The notes beneath the pieces were generated by a model. It worked only from the letters and a program-made list of their open reading frames with translations. It did no database searches and was not told the origin of the DNA. Positions 21,960-34,076 of a stretch of DNA of 64,000 nt are shown here, piece after piece. Both the position numbers and the translations under genes were made by a program. Position 1 is the first letter of the stretch. Every line of letters starts with the position of its first letter. This DNA is from Trachythela sp. YZ-2020 (Eukaryota; Cnidaria; Anthozoa; Malacalcyonacea; Clavulariidae), in contig JADLSH010000373.1 of assembly GCA_016169945.1 (NCBI GenBank), positions 1,612,001 through 1,676,000 of the forward strand. The letters run 5' to 3'.

Positions 21960-22309
21960 AAACAGACAGTGTATAATATTATAAAGATAAAAACTTGTGC
22001 CAAATGTACACAATGGCTTTACATGAAGGTAGGACAGCAAGATATTGTCATATTCTTTAGTTGAAAGCTTTTTGTTTGCGCTGGTATCTTGAAAGCTAAC
22101 TTCCTTCGCGTTGTCTACTTGTTGAGCAGCCATAAAAGCATTCTTTTGTCCTGTCATAACTTAAAACTATCGCTTAAATGTAGGAATACAATGGAACACA
22201 TCTCAAATTCAAAGTTTAGGTGAAACAGGCAGAATAACCGAAGATATGCACTATGATCTTTCTCGCACATTGACAAATCCATAAGAAAATAAAAAACACA
22301 CGCCTCATG
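21960..22309. other. Unassigned; possible minus-strand exon at 22046-22157
   Basis: On the minus strand, MTGQKNAFMAAQQVD opens at 22157 and runs in a reasonable composition to a GTAAAG donor-like site near 22027. No family is recognised and the exon is unconfirmed. Confidence 0.25.
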
Positions 22310-22560
22310 TTCGTACAGTAAGTATGATTTTTGAAAGATGTGTTTTCGCGAAACTGCTAATAAACATAATCAAGCGACAGTTAATTTTTAAGATTTCAAT
22401 CGAAAAAATACCAAAAAACTGCAGGGTATATCGACAATAACTTTTTAGATTTGGATTCAGTGTGTTTTAATCTATAAGATATGTAAAGTTATTAAGCTTA
22501 GCGAGGTGTCCAATGAAATTAGTTTTCTAGCCAATGAAATTAGTTAACTAGCTCAAGGCC
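22310..22560 (+). repeat. Solo copy of the arm of the 49103-50823 element
   Basis: This stretch shares an AAACTGCAGGGTAT block, the text around GATTTGGATTCAGTGTG, and AGCGAGGTGTCCAATGAAA with 50640-50800 and, inverted, with 49110-49340. It is one arm of that inverted-repeat family without its partner. Confidence 0.75.
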
Positions 22561-22873
22561 TAATAGCATACACAAAGCAATTAGGGCAAAATCAAAACAA
22601 GGAACCGAGTAGTGGCATCAACGAAGCAGAACAAATTCCCGGGAAAGTCTACCAGGGCGAAGACGAGAATATAGAAGTATACAGACGCTAGAAATATCAA
22701 GCTCAAACGTATCCTTGGAATAAACGTTGTAGTATAGCTACAGCAATATCTGGCAGACAATAATGCACATGCATCAGTGATCACAAGTGGGGTAAACAAT
22801 AATATCTGCGATATACTTATACTTGAACTTGGAAAAGGTAATAAACTCACCATAGAATAAATTGGCTGCTAAA

Positions 22874-24009
22874 ATGTCGGAGTCTATTACACCCCACATG
22901 GACTGGACCTCAGATCAAGGCAGGCTATAAAACTATTTAAACAACAATGCGAGCTATATTCTCTGTTAGAGAGGTAAAGAAAGAGAAACAAGTAAACCAT
23001 ATCTTGTTGTTTACCGGCACTAATGGCATTAGATTCATGGGGATTAAGCGAGACAAAAGGAAAAAACCCAGAAGTAGTCTGGAACAAATTCATTTCACAT
23101 ATTCAGCCAAGAGAAAACTTTAGACTAGCACAGCTTTATTCACAAAAACTTTGGCAGCAATAAAATGAAAGTGTTGATGAGTTTGTCTAGAGGTTGAACT
23201 TACAAGCCTTCAAGTGTAGCCTGCACACGATGACAAAGAATTTGAGGACAGAGTGCTAGAACAGTTGATTGCTGGAACGTATCACATTGGATTGCAAAAG
23301 CAGCTCTTAGCAATGGATAAATCGTTGAGCTTGGCCAAAGCAATTGACCTTGGAAAGACGCACGAAGCCACCCTTTGCACATGAAAGAACTAGCACTGGT
23401 ACAGTGTGAGGAAGCTTCGGTGTACAAAGTTCTACGAGAGGAAACCTGTGGTAATTGTGGAAGGTTCCATCCAAAGTCTCCAAGAGATAAATGACCAGCA
23501 TTTGGTACAACATGTCATCGGTGCAAGAAAGGAAATCACTGGGAGAAGATGTGTAGATAAAAACTGGTAAATGGACCAACAAAAGATCAGTCTGGTTCCA
23601 ACAGTCGCTCGAAGTATCCCCACCGAAAAAACAATGAACAACAAGATGTACATGATATGAGAAAGGAAGATTCTGATGACGATGACCTATTCGAGGAAAT
23701 GACAATAAATACCATCAAGATATCAGCAGGTATGAGGACCCTCACTCTAAGTCACATGATGAAGCTTTCACCTGTATTACAGTTAAGTGTAGCAAAATAG
23801 TACGATCAAATCTCAAAGTGAAGATAGATATGGGCGTGCAAGGCAACACTCTACCTGTCAGAATGTTCTGTAAAATGTATCCAGGAAAGGTCGACTCTGC
23901 AGGGGTCCCTCAACTTTTAACAGCCCATTTGGAAGATACTGTTTCCAAAGAATGCCATTTGGGTTGGTGATGAGTCAAGATGTTTTCCAACATAGAATGG
24001 ATTAGATCC
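22874..24009 (+). pseudogene. Second gypsy element: gag, zinc knuckles, protease remnant and start of RT, decayed
   Basis: A start at 22874 (MSESITPHMDW) begins a gag-like reading with several shifts: NFRLAQLYSQKLWQQ, then EFEDRVLEQLIAGTYH (23238-23285) and SLSLAKAIDLGKTHEAT. A double zinc knuckle follows at about 23450-23560 (CGNCGRFHP, CHRCKKGNHWEKMC). The protease active site reads KIDMGVQGN at about 23823, with Met and Val in place of the Thr and Ala of the usual DTGA. The text then jumps to RT motif PFGRYCFQRMPFG (about 23925), so the first RT motifs are deleted. The copy is cut at 24010 by a TTAA element and continues at 24997. Confidence 0.88.
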
Positions 24010-24013
24010 TTAA

Positions 24014-24992
24014 CTCTTTCTGGACGGCACCGTCGAATATCATTCGCCAACGCCGAATATCATTCGCCAACGCATGATGACTTTGAGCGCTTGTATATTT
24101 GGCGCCCCTCACCCAAAACGGACGAAAATACCACCAATCGATTCAGCAAACACACCTGTTCTTGGCTAATGCCAAACAAATCGCTAAACATGTTGTTTTA
24201 CAGATCTCCGTGAGTTTTAACACCTATTATTATCGTAAACTAATTATATATTCAGTACTTTTGGTCGATTATAACTTCTGTTTTAAAAACCGTGTGATCT
24301 TCGCTAGTACACTGTTTTATAGAGCATTAAAAACTGTACATACTGACCAACTTGCAAAGAAACACAATAAAAATTGACAAAGTTACGGCGAAATTTGAAA
24401 TGCAGTGTACGGGTCAAACCGGAATTTCAGACAAAAACAACCGGAAAAGGCCCAAACACAAACAAAGACTGTTGCTATGGTTTTTTAAGTGGCCGGAATG
24501 AATTCCCCAGGGTACAATACCCTATATAAGATCTTTTTGTCGGGACTGAAGCGTGTGGGGAAACCATATATAGTCAAACTACGGCAAGCGCGTGCATGCT
24601 GGAAAATTCCCGATAAATAAAAAAAAATTCAAAATAAATATTTCTTTTCGCCGTATCGCAGCCAAGTTTTACCAAATAAAGACACAGATAAAAAGCTAAA
24701 TTTCGACCATTAGAAGTCTGTCGATGTAATAAACATATGAGAAGATATTAAAGATTGTTTGAGTTGAACTGAAGTATGACTGGAGGTATGTTTGGGATTA
24801 AAGTTTTATTATTTTTGATTCTGTAATGTTTAGTCGGCAAAATAGCCCACTGTTAAAAAGCTTATTTTGTAAGGATTCCAATGGTGTTAATTTCATTGCC
24901 AGGGGGTAAATATTTTGCAAAGGAGATTGTACTCAAAGTGCTCTTGCGACAACTTGCGACAACATAATTAAAATGCGACCGACCAGAAAGAG
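24014..24992 (+). mobile_element. TTAA-flanked DNA element, copy A (979 bp)
   Basis: The ends are CTCTTTCTGGACGG and the inverted CCGACCAGAAAGAG, each bordered by TTAA (24010-24013 and 24993-24996). The gypsy RT text runs up to the left TTAA and resumes after the right one, which fixes the boundaries. A 20-base tandem duplication (centred on GAATATCATTCGCCAACG) lies near the left end. No transposase frame is present. TTAA targets point to piggyBac or Kolobok type mobilisation. Copies B (33049-33968) and C (35454-36345) belong to the same family. Confidence 0.88.
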
Positions 24993-24996
24993 TTAA

Positions 24997-25985
24997 AGTG
25001 TTCCGGAACAGTCAGCATAGCCGATGATATCGCATTGTGTGGGAAAACGGAGACGGAGAATGATGAGGTGGAGGTGACGAACAAATATGGATTGGTGTTT
25101 AACAGCGAGAAGTGTGAGATTAAGGTTCCACAAATTAAATTATTTGGTATGATGTATGACAAGGATGGTGTCCATCCAGACATTGCCAAAGTGAATGACA
25201 TAAAGCAAAGAATTCCTAGGAATGGTCAATACACGTCTCCATTTATCCCAAAATTGGCGGAACACACAGCAAGTTTACGAAACCTCCTTGAGAAAGGGAC
25301 TGACTGTGTATACAGAATCACATGAGTGAGATTTTCGAACGATTAAAGGACTTATTTGTCAAGAAACCACCCTTACGTACTTCAATGTAGAGGACTAAAC
25401 AGTCATGCAAGTGGATGCATCCTCTAGAGGACTTGGTGATGTGTTACTTCAGAACAACAAGCCTATAGCATTCCCGTCAAAGTCGTTGAGCGACAGAACA
25501 ACGGTATGCAAAACATAGAAAGGGAACTACCGGCCATGGTGTTTGGATGTGAAAGATTCCACACTTATGTCTATGGGAAACAGTTCACCATTGAGTCAGA
25601 TCACAAGCCATTGGAAATGATCCTACTGAAACCATTAACAGCTGCTCCCCCGCATTTGCAAGGAATGCTACTTCATCTCCGACATAAAGATTAGATATTT
25701 ACCTGGAAAAGAAATGCTATTGGCAGACAGTCTCCCAAGTTCCCCAAGTACAGATAGCATGGCGATAGACTTAGATCTTCATATCCATCATGTCCAATTT
25801 ACACCACAACAACTCGATCAGATAAGACAGGAAACTAGACAGGATGCATAATTAAAGCAGCTAATGGAAATAATTGTGGTGGGGTGGCCAGAGAAGAGGA
25901 GAGACGTACCCAAGCAGGTCCAGCCATATTGGCCATTTAGAGAGGAGTTGGCAGTGGAGGATGGTTTGGTGTTAAAGGGGCCACA
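24997..25985 (+). pseudogene. Second gypsy element: RT end and RNase H, decayed
   Basis: After the inserted element, the text continues with the RT motif IADDIALCGKTE (25018-25053) and the connection region FNSEKCEIKVPQIKLFG. A frame-broken RNase H region follows (ERELPAMVFGCERFHTYVYG, SDHKPLEMI), ending near LPGKEMLLADSLP (about 25690-25740). A short pre-integrase stretch is legible to about 25985, and then homology ends, with no integrase core and no LTR. Stops at 25323 and elsewhere show long decay. Confidence 0.88.
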
Positions 25986-26230
25986 AGTAGTCATCTTGTA
26001 ATTGGCATCAACTCATTTACAAACTGCAAGTGATAATGAGCAACTTGGTAATTTTCACCACAGACCATCTACATAATCCAACAAAGCTTCATCATTATTG
26101 TTATAGTTGTTATGGTAACAGTGTTTTTCTGGTCTCCTACATTTATGTCAAGAAAATGTATGTAGTTCGCATCTTTTGTTTTCTTTTCTTCAGCTACCCT
26201 GTACTGTTAGGTGTGGCTCCTTTAAGGATT

Positions 26231-26640
26231 CTATAATGCGATTCTTTTCCTTACTTTTTGTTCGAGCTGTTCTATTAGCAAGTCGCATTTCTTTGCTTTT
26301 GCTATTTCGAGGGGAAGGATAGTATTCGAGAACAGGTCTCCTCTTATGGAAGCACAGTTCTCCACAAGAAACTTGGCGACAATATAATGACCCTTATGTA
26401 TAGCAAGTGTCAGAGGGGGTCTGTCCAATTCCATCCCTTGCATTTATAAAAGCTCCGGAATATACCAAAGCGTGAATGAGTCTTGTATTTCCATTGATAG
26501 CAGCTATATGTAAGATCGATCACTCGTATTGATCTCTTGCAGAACCATGTGTCGCGAAGTGTTGAAATACGCTCGACAAGACAACGATCGCTTGTAATAA
26601 GTGAAGCTAAATCCTGCAGAGAATGCAAAATACCATCTAC
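26231..26640 (-). pseudogene. Ankyrin-repeat fragment, frameshifted
   Basis: On the minus strand, about two and a half ankyrin repeats can be read. One is around GNTRLIHALVYSGAFINARD, and another contains the diagnostic PLTLAIHKGHYIVAKFLVEN. A degenerate repeat ending PLEIAKAKKCDLLIEQLE closes it. A shift near 26425-26440 separates the two frames. Ankyrin repeats mediate protein binding. The source gene is unknown, and neither a start codon nor splice sites are secure, so a gene fragment or single exon are both possible. Confidence 0.65.
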
Positions 26641-26924
26641 GCATCTATACCAATTTGTTGTATTAAATCCGACCAGTTAAGCAGTTTTTAAATTTAAAGT
26701 TACCATTTACAATTTCACCTCGTAGTTTACAACTCAACAACTGATGTTTACAACTCGAAATAGATTATTAGTCCTAAAATATCGAATTTTCAACCAGGAT
26801 AGATATAAATCAAATATTTTCGTCAATCAATTTGTTCACGCGAAGCAAAAACACAAGTTTAGGCAATGTTAGCAAATTTATTTGGCGGGAACAAATTGGG
26901 CTCCCTTCGCGCCATGCCCCACTT

Positions 26925-28432
26925 TGTAAAAAGACTGTAACTATACGACCCATGGCTCCATGGTACAATAAGGATATCAAAGAGCAGAAAATAGTATGGC
27001 GATGTAAGGAACGGAAATGGCGTAAAGTGGCCTACAGGTTGATAGGCAGGCATATGTTGACCAGTGCATCTGTGTTAAGAACACAATAGAGGAACTATAT
27101 CAATCTGCTTATAAGCAACTTCATAGTTGTGAAACAGCACTTATTCGTGTACAGAATGACATTCTCTGTGAGATAGATGGAAACTCGGGTGTCATACTGT
27201 TACTATTGGATCTATCAGCTGCATTTGATATGGTGGATCATACGATCTTGCTCCAAAGAATGTCCTCTAAATTTGGTATCAAGGGTGATGCATTAAACTG
27301 TCTGATCGTTCCCAGGCCGTATATATGTTAATGGTGCTACTTCAGACAGCTATGATGTAGTTTGCGGCACTCCCCAAGGATCGGTTTTAGGTCCTATCTT
27401 ATATTTGATATACACCGCACCGACAGGAGACATATGCTTTTAAATATAAAAACCAGAATGACCTTGAGCAAGTCAAGTCGCGTGTGGAAGCCTGTCTGGT
27501 GGATATTATGAACTGGATGTCAGAGAATAAATTAATGATTAACACTGATAAGACGGAACTCCTCATTTTGAGTTCAAAATTCCGGGCCGAGCCTGTATTC
27601 CCTGTGGGCTCCGATATAATTACTCCAACACCCTACGCTCGGAACATTGGTGTTACATTTGATAAATTTCTTACAATGTCTATACATATTAATAACATAT
27701 GTAAGTCAGCATTTTACCACCTACGGAATATTGCTCGTGCTAGAAGATATCTGTCATTCCATACTACCGAACAGCTCATTCATGCTTTTGTGACTGTTAA
27801 ACTAGATAATGCGAATGCGTTGTTGTATGGTCTTCCTAAGGATCAGATTGGAAAGTTACAGCGTGTTCTAAGCTCTGCAGCATGATTGTTAACCGGATCC
27901 CACAAGTATAACCATATTTCACCTATTTTAATGCAGTTGCATTGGCTACCAGTCGAGCAACGGATTATCTATAAGATTATTCTACTGACATTTAAAGCAC
28001 TCAATGGACTTGCTCCGCAATATATTGTGGATATGATCAGCCACTATGAACCTTCCAGATGTCTTAGATCTTCCAAAGCTAACTTACTTAATGAACCAAG
28101 ATTTAATGTAAATAGCTACGGTGGTAGAGCTTTCTATGCAAGTAGTCCTAGATTATGGAATAAACTACCTTCCTCTCTTAGAGCATGTACAGATCTCTCA
28201 GAATTGAAGAGAAAGCTCAAGATCCACATGTTCAAAATAGCCTATGATGTGGATTAGTGTGTTTTTTACTATTTAGTTATTTGGATTTATGCGATGTAAA
28301 TATGTAATCTTAGTTAGCTATTTTTATCAATCTTAGTTTGTTATTTTTATCATTTTTAGATCAATGAATGTAAAGTGCTTAGATCTGTGTTATAAGCGCT
28401 ATATAAACATGTAATAATAATAATAAAATTCA
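26925..28432 (+). pseudogene. CR1/L2-like LINE, 5'-truncated, with conserved 3' tail
   Basis: The copy starts in the endonuclease-RT linker (MAPWYNKDIKEQK). It carries RT text [53 protein letters not shown], and, after a deletion that removes the YADD box near 27425, the thumb and C-terminus (MNWMSENKLMINTDKTE, LHWLPVEQRIIYKIILLTF, SPRLWNKLPSSLR). A stop at 27883-27885 splits the last part. The 3' UTR ends with GTGTTATAAGCGCTATATAA and an ATA/AAT run at 28411-28430, as is usual for this LINE group. Confidence 0.92.
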
Positions 28433-28971
28433 AATGAATGCCGATCAGAACGCGTGCAAAACGAGAAGGGCTAGGCAAGACCTATTTAAACCTATAAGCT
28501 GGGTGGGGACCATTGTCCCCCCAGTCTCTCCTTGTGTAATGCAAATAAATAGAGAAGAAATAATAACCTGCAGGCAAAAATATTCTCTTAAAATGTGCTT
28601 GTTATTTTCCCAGCCCTCAAACGTCATCCCCCATGCTTATCAAGTTTCCTGCCACCTACGTTAAAACCTGTCAGAATGCATGAGATCGTATTTCCTATGT
28701 CCAAAATTCCGGGGGAGAATACCCCTGAACCCCCAAGAAAATGCCCCGGGCCTAGGACACAGATTAAACACATGCAGAGATGAGATTCGAGTACTGTGAT
28801 GTTAGATTGTTAGGTGTAAATGCCACCAAGGCTAGAGAGTATGCTTATGAGCCTGTTATTCATCCCCTGAACACTTTTAAAATGCTGGAAGTGCAAAGGA
28901 TCAATTCCACTCATAAGCAAACTGACCAGGAAAGGTTGCTATTTTAGTATTGTGAATCATATTAGTACGGT
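28433..28971. other. No gene seen
   Basis: A short GC-rich patch (CCGGGGGAGAATACCCCTG at about 28709) looks like a decayed DNA-element fragment. Nothing else is supportable. Confidence 0.35.
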
Positions 28972-29260
28972 TACTCTTCACTGTCTGAGCTTTCACTTTC
29001 AACCACAAACAGGTTACTAATTTCTTGGGCTTCGTTACTGTCTCCGGTGTATGCTCGTGCCTCTGGCTCTTGTTCTCATCGTAGTACCTGCTCATGTTTA
29101 GCTTGTTGCACTTTATGTTTCTCTAATGATTTCATAAAAGCATAACGTGCGTACGATTTGTCTAGGTCAAATCTCCTGAGCTTCTCTTTGGCAAGTAGCA
29201 TTTAACTTGCTCACACATAAACTGAAATTCGTCGGAAAACAGTTGCAAATTACTTGCTAC
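28972..29260 (-). pseudogene. Degenerate coding segment with acidic C-terminus
   Basis: On the minus strand, QLFSDEFQFMCEQVKCYL shifts into LAKEKLRRFDLDKSYARYAF and continues to ISNLFVVESESSDSEE and a TAA at about 28972. One in-frame TGA and one shift interrupt it. The charged, helix-prone composition and acidic end look coding, but no family is recognised. It lies downstream, on the same strand, of the gene candidate at 30226-34299 and might be its last exon; no splice sites confirm that. Confidence 0.4.
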
Positions 29261-29469
29261 CCCCAATGTCTTGCACTGATTCTCGCGTGTGATTGGTAAA
29301 GGGTATATGTTTTTTCTTTCCTAAATCTGGAAATTCTTCATCAACTGGAAATTCTTTGCGTTAATTTTTCTGTAGCAGCATACCCCTCCATCTGTTCACT
29401 TGTAGCCGATCATAATTTGTTCGCGGAATTGTTTGAAATGTTTCAAACAGTAACTTGGCACATTGCATG

Positions 29470-29690
29470 TTAAATACTAGCCTCCTCCACAGGCAACTCT
29501 TGTTTCCCACTCCCAAATCCCAAATATATACCGACCTTTCAACCAGAAGAGAATTGAATTTATTCACGCTATTAATCCATATCGAACGTTTGGTCATACA
29601 AATTACAAATTTTGACGGTGTATATTTGGGTTTTGGGAGTGTGAAACAAGAGGTGCCTGCAGAGGTCCTGTTTAACTTCTCATTGTGGCT
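29470..29690. repeat. Inverted repeat related to 35340-35440
   Basis: GGCAACTCTTGTTTCCCACTC is repeated inverted at 35395-35425 with the neighbouring AATAAATTAAATTCTCTTCTG block. A weaker inverted copy (TTGGGAGTGTGAAACAAGAG) lies within the same stretch at about 29633. It appears to be a dispersed element; its borders are unknown. Confidence 0.6.
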
Positions 29691-30225
29691 GAGTTGTTAG
29701 TTGATGATTCTTAAACATATCTTCCAATCCGCACTCTCGCCAAACCTCTCACGGTGAAATCCCAGACCTTGCCTTGTTTCATTTTATCTTTCTCCAATTT
29801 CAACAGCCGGAGATGTCTCATAGACGTTCTCATCAACTGCATGTTATCTTGGTATGTTGCCACCTATTTACAGTCTTCCACCGTTTTGTTTATTAGCCTT
29901 GTAATTTTGCAGTTGCTTCTGTAGAATACGAATCCTACAAAAGATATATATGTTATCGAAGACAATACATCATGATTAATAATAAAGCATGCCAAAAACG
30001 AAAAATTCATGAATAATTAACAAGACTTTAACAGAAAATTTGTCTTGTGTTTCGGTTTTTTGCATGGTGTCCACTAAATTGGAATACTAAATTGTGACTG
30101 ACAAACTCTTAGGTTCCATCGTAAAAGCTGTTTAAGGCCTACATGCATCCGTTAGCCTATGTGCACATGCAGACTGTAATACTGTCGTAGTACGCAACCG
30201 TATACTCATTTAAATATCCACTTAC

Positions 30226-30782
30226 AGTACAGGGTATGATTCTGACAAACCAAGGTGCTGGAGTAGCCCTATCATCGAATATCCAGCCCCACAGCAGAGA
30301 CAGAACAAGCCAAAGAGAATGGGTATATCGTTTTTGCCATTTTGATCTCTCATGTCAGTCAGCAATGCCAATTGATGAACTGCCGCTTTCATCGTCATAT
30401 CCTCCGTTTTGATAACATTTCTTCCAGCATTTGGCGAGAGAACCAACTGCTCCAGAACCAACTGCTCCAGAATATTCGCTATTGTTGGACATTCTTCCTT
30501 TATCCGGAAAACCAAATTTTGAAAGAGGAATGGGTCGAAAACATTGGCGAGATCTATAACGAGATCGTTTTTTGACTTTCTTAACTTCTTCATTTATTAC
30601 TTTTCTTTCTGTTAGGGAAAGTAAACCACCGAGAAGACTGCCAACAATATCTTTGTATAGGGAAATAACTTCTTCCTGTTTATTTATACTCTCACGTGCA
30701 GTATCATGTGTAACATAAAGAGAATCTCGAAGAGCCCGGAACTGATCCTGAAGGATTTCTGTAGTGACAGGGTCTTGCCGTT
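30226..30782 (-). CDS. Candidate host gene exon 3 of 3 seen (557 nt), with one frameshift
   Basis: On the minus strand, an acceptor (TTTTTAAG|AACGG) at 30782 opens RQDPVTTEILQDQFRALRD. An amphipathic stretch (EEVISLYKDIVGSLLGGLL) follows, then after a shift near 30570-30600 KSKNDLVIDLANVFDP and FRIKEECPTIANILEQL. The exon reaches GLLQHLGLS and a GTAAGT donor at 30226/30225. A 12-base in-frame duplication gives EQLVL twice. The pattern ECPTIANILEQL...LLQHLGLS...SY recalls the N-terminal region of large DUF6589-type animal proteins, but that is memory and not proof. The entering phase matches the exon at 32255-32317. Confidence 0.5.
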
Positions 30783-30911
30783 CTTAAAAATCAAACAATA
30801 CAGAACGAATATTTTTTATTACCTTCACAATATTATATTCTTAAAAACAAGCAAACAGGATTAGAATCCCAAATTAAGAATCCAACTAATTCTAGGGAAA
30901 ATCAGCCATTC

Positions 30912-31287
30912 CAGTGAAAATCAAAAATAAGATATTCAATATACCAGCATATAAATTCAATATACAGCTAATTCAAGAAAGGTTGTCCTTCAAAAATCTC
31001 AAACCTTAAACCCTATGCACGTAAGAGATGATGGGTAACTTCTTAGTTAAGGCCTAAAATGTGCGAATGTTGTATTGTAACTATGGCAAGAAATATAATG
31101 AGCACTTACGAAGTACAGCTACCATTGTACTAGGATTATTTCCCAATCTACAGCCCTAAAAATTAGTTACCCATTACGCTTAGAGTTTAAGGTTTGAGAT
31201 ATTTCAATGACAACCTTTCTTGAATTAGCTGTATATTGAATTTATATGCTGGTATATTGAATATCTTATTTTTGATTTTCACTAGGC
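30912..31287. mobile_element. Fold-back MITE with ~125-bp arms
   Basis: CCAGTGAAAATCAAAAATAAG and the following ATATTCAATATACCAGC block at 30912-31040 reappear inverted at 31140-31287, ending TTTGATTTTCACTAGG. The non-repeated centre is about 100 bases. It lies in an intron of the minus-strand gene candidate. There is no coding content. Confidence 0.75.
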
Positions 31288-31399
31288 CTCCTTCCTCTGT
31301 AATAAATGACTGGTCTCCTTAACTCAATGACCCTGTCTAAAACCATATAATTTTAATCCCCAACAGGATACAGACCACTTACTAGGCAATATGGTTAAT

Positions 31400-31540
31400 A
31401 CTGGTTAAATAAATATACAATTTAAATTATCTTCAACAGATAATTTGTTCATTTTCATGCCCATGTTGTTAAGATCACAGTCCTCAATATCGTCAAGACA
31501 TTCAAGTGTCTGAAAAGTAACACCCATACAGTGCAAAACT
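31400..31540 (-). pseudogene. Decayed duplicate of the exon at 32255-32317
   Basis: On the minus strand, this segment aligns with 32210-32335 through both exon and intron flanks (ATGAAAATGAACAAATTATC versus ATGAAAATGAATGATTTATC). The homologous acceptor has become TG and the donor GTAATT has become GATAAT, so it should no longer splice the same way. A new TTTTCAG lies 12 bases into it. Confidence 0.6.
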
Positions 31541-32254
31541 ATTAATAGCTGTTGTACACCTCGAAATTGACATGCATTGGAAGATCATTTTTACATCTCA
31601 GATACTTCAGATCGAATATATGGATACACACAGATCATTGTACTAGAAATATTTCATTGATATCTTGGCTTCCTACATCATGTTCAATTTAAAATACAGT
31701 AATAAAAGTAAAACGTATCACCAATAATTTGGTGTTAAAGGCAAATTACTCTAATGGGTCATTCAATGGGTCAAGAAATGGCAGATTTAATGCCACAACC
31801 GACCAAGGCATACAAGATTTAGAAATCACTTGATTTCCTGATTTTTACATGGATTTCAAGATTTCCTAGGCTGTATCATGGAAAATAAAATTACCCTTGA
31901 TGACATTGACCAGTAATTATATATTTATAATTAATAATTTATAGAATCTCCAATAAATGTATTTACTGTTACATATTAATTTAATAACTGGTAAAATTAA
32001 CAGTTAGCTAATCTTAATAACAATTATACATTATTTGTATGAAGTATCAAACTAATATTGCTATCAAGACAAGTTTTATCCAAATGACATATGTAATATA
32101 ATTTATAGTTCATATGAAATAGCTGATTTAAAGCATACAAATTAACCAAGCACGATGCCGATGAGGCAATCCCAATGATACGTTTGGTGCTTGCCCTGAA
32201 ACAGTTGGCCCTGTAGGTTAATACAGGGTTTAATATCAATACAAATACAATTAC

Positions 32255-32317
32255 TTTCAACAGATAAATCATTCATTTTCATGTCCATCATATCATCAGG
32301 TGTCTCAAATGCAATAC
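32255..32317 (-). CDS. Candidate host gene exon 2 (63 nt)
   Basis: On the minus strand, the acceptor TGTACTTTAG|GTATTGC at 32317 opens IAFETPDDMMDMKMNDLSVE. The donor AAA|GTAATT at 32255 closes it. The exon is a multiple of three, with phase 1 on both sides, so it can be included or skipped without changing frame. Its entering phase fits the exon at 34077-34299 and its leaving phase fits 30782. The decayed duplicate at 31400-31540 shows that the segment has been tandemly copied. Its Asp/Met-rich composition is unusual, and no domain is recognised. Confidence 0.5.
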
Positions 32318-33048
32318 CTAAAGTACAAAACAATTATATACACATTAATTTCATATTTTAAGGCAATTAAAATATTGAAGGTTACAGTCTGTAATTATGT
32401 ACAATTATGATAAAACATGGTCTATTTTTACTTAAATCACAGGCCAAATAAAATGCAACCAAACAACAATGTCAAACCTCAATCATCAAGTATTGCTGAC
32501 TTGGAATGTTTAAAATTACTATCCAATTTAACTATATATACCAATATAACTACCTCCTCCTCAGGCCCTTTTTCCCGCGGGCAGGTAATATTTTGCTTCA
32601 GGGGAAAGAGTAGACGAAGGGCCTGCCAAGTAATGGTCGAAAATCAGGCATAAATGTCGACAATCGGGAATCCAAAAAAATCTGCCTGAAATATTGCCCA
32701 TCATAGCGTAAAACGATATATTTTCGTGTTTTCCATCTTAGATGGGTATATTTTAAAAGTTATTGCTGAAATATGATCCATATTAATCGAAATATGAAAC
32801 GTTGAATCAAAGTGTTTTTGTCCTCACGGCGACAACACCGAAAAATGCACTCAAAATGCGAAGGGTTCAATTGACTTCAGTGATAGTGATGTCGACATCA
32901 TTAATGTGTCATTCAGTATGTAGTATGAGTATGTATTTGACTACGAATATGTATAACTTGAAAGGAAAATTATATGCAAAATAATAACAAATATGTATAA
33001 CAAATCTAAAAGTATATATGCTCATTTATTTTGCCATCAGAAGCGTGT

Positions 33049-33968
33049 TTTGGCGCCCCTCACCCAAAACGGACGAAAATACCACCAATCGATCACCAAT
33101 CGATTCAGCAAACACACCTGTTCTTGACTAAATCCAAACAAATCGCTAAATACATTGTTTTACAGATCTCTGTGAGTTTTAACACCTTTGTAATCTGATA
33201 TTTATTATTATCGTAAACTAATTATATATTCAGTACCTTTGGTCGATTATAACTTCTGTTTTAAAATATGTGTGATCTTCGCTAATACAGCGTTTTATAG
33301 AGCTTTAAAAACAGTACATACTGACCAACTTGCAAAGAAACACAATAAAAATTGACAAAATTACGGCTAAATTTGAAATGTAGCATACGGGTCAAACCGG
33401 AATTTCAGACAAAAACAACCGGAAAAGGCCCAAACACAAACAAAGACTGTTGCTATGGTTTTTTAAGTGGCCGGAATTAATTCCCCAGGGTACAGTACCC
33501 TATATAAGATTTTTTGTCGGGACTGAAGCGCGTGGGCAACCATATATAGTCAAACTACGACAAGCACGTGCATGTTGGAAAATTCCCGATAAATAAAAAA
33601 AAATTCTAAATAAATATTTCTAAAAGCCGTATCGAACGCATGTTTTACAGCCTAAAGAAACAGATAAAAAGCTAAAGTTCGACCATTAGAAGTCTTTCAA
33701 GATATTAAAGATATTAAAAGATATTAACGATTGTTTGAGTTGAACTGAAGTATGACTGGAGGTATGTTTGGGACTAAACTTTTAGTATTTTTGATTCTGT
33801 AATGTTTAGTCGGCAAAATAGCCCACTGTTAAAAAGCTTATTTTGTAAGGATTCCAATGGTGTTAATTTCATTGCCAGCGGGTAATTATTTTGCAAAGGA
33901 GATCGTACTCAAAGTGCTCTTGCAACAACTTGCGACAACATAATTAAAATGCGACCGACCAGAAAGAG
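33049..33968 (+). mobile_element. TTAA-type DNA element, copy B, 5'-truncated
   Basis: From GGCGCCCCTCACCCAAAACG it matches copy A throughout to the CCGACCAGAAAGAG end, followed by TTAA (33969-33972). The first ~100 bases of copy A are absent, and no TTAA borders the left side. A small duplication of ATCACCAATCG near 33090 is private to this copy. It lies in the intron between the exons at 34077-34299 and 32255-32317. Confidence 0.85.
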
Positions 33969-34076
33969 TTAAGTTACAAATTCAATTAGTTTATAAAAAC
34001 AATTATAACTATAATGAAATAGGACAATACGGTCAATACCATTCTTTGTTTAAAAATTCATCTATAGTTTTATTAC

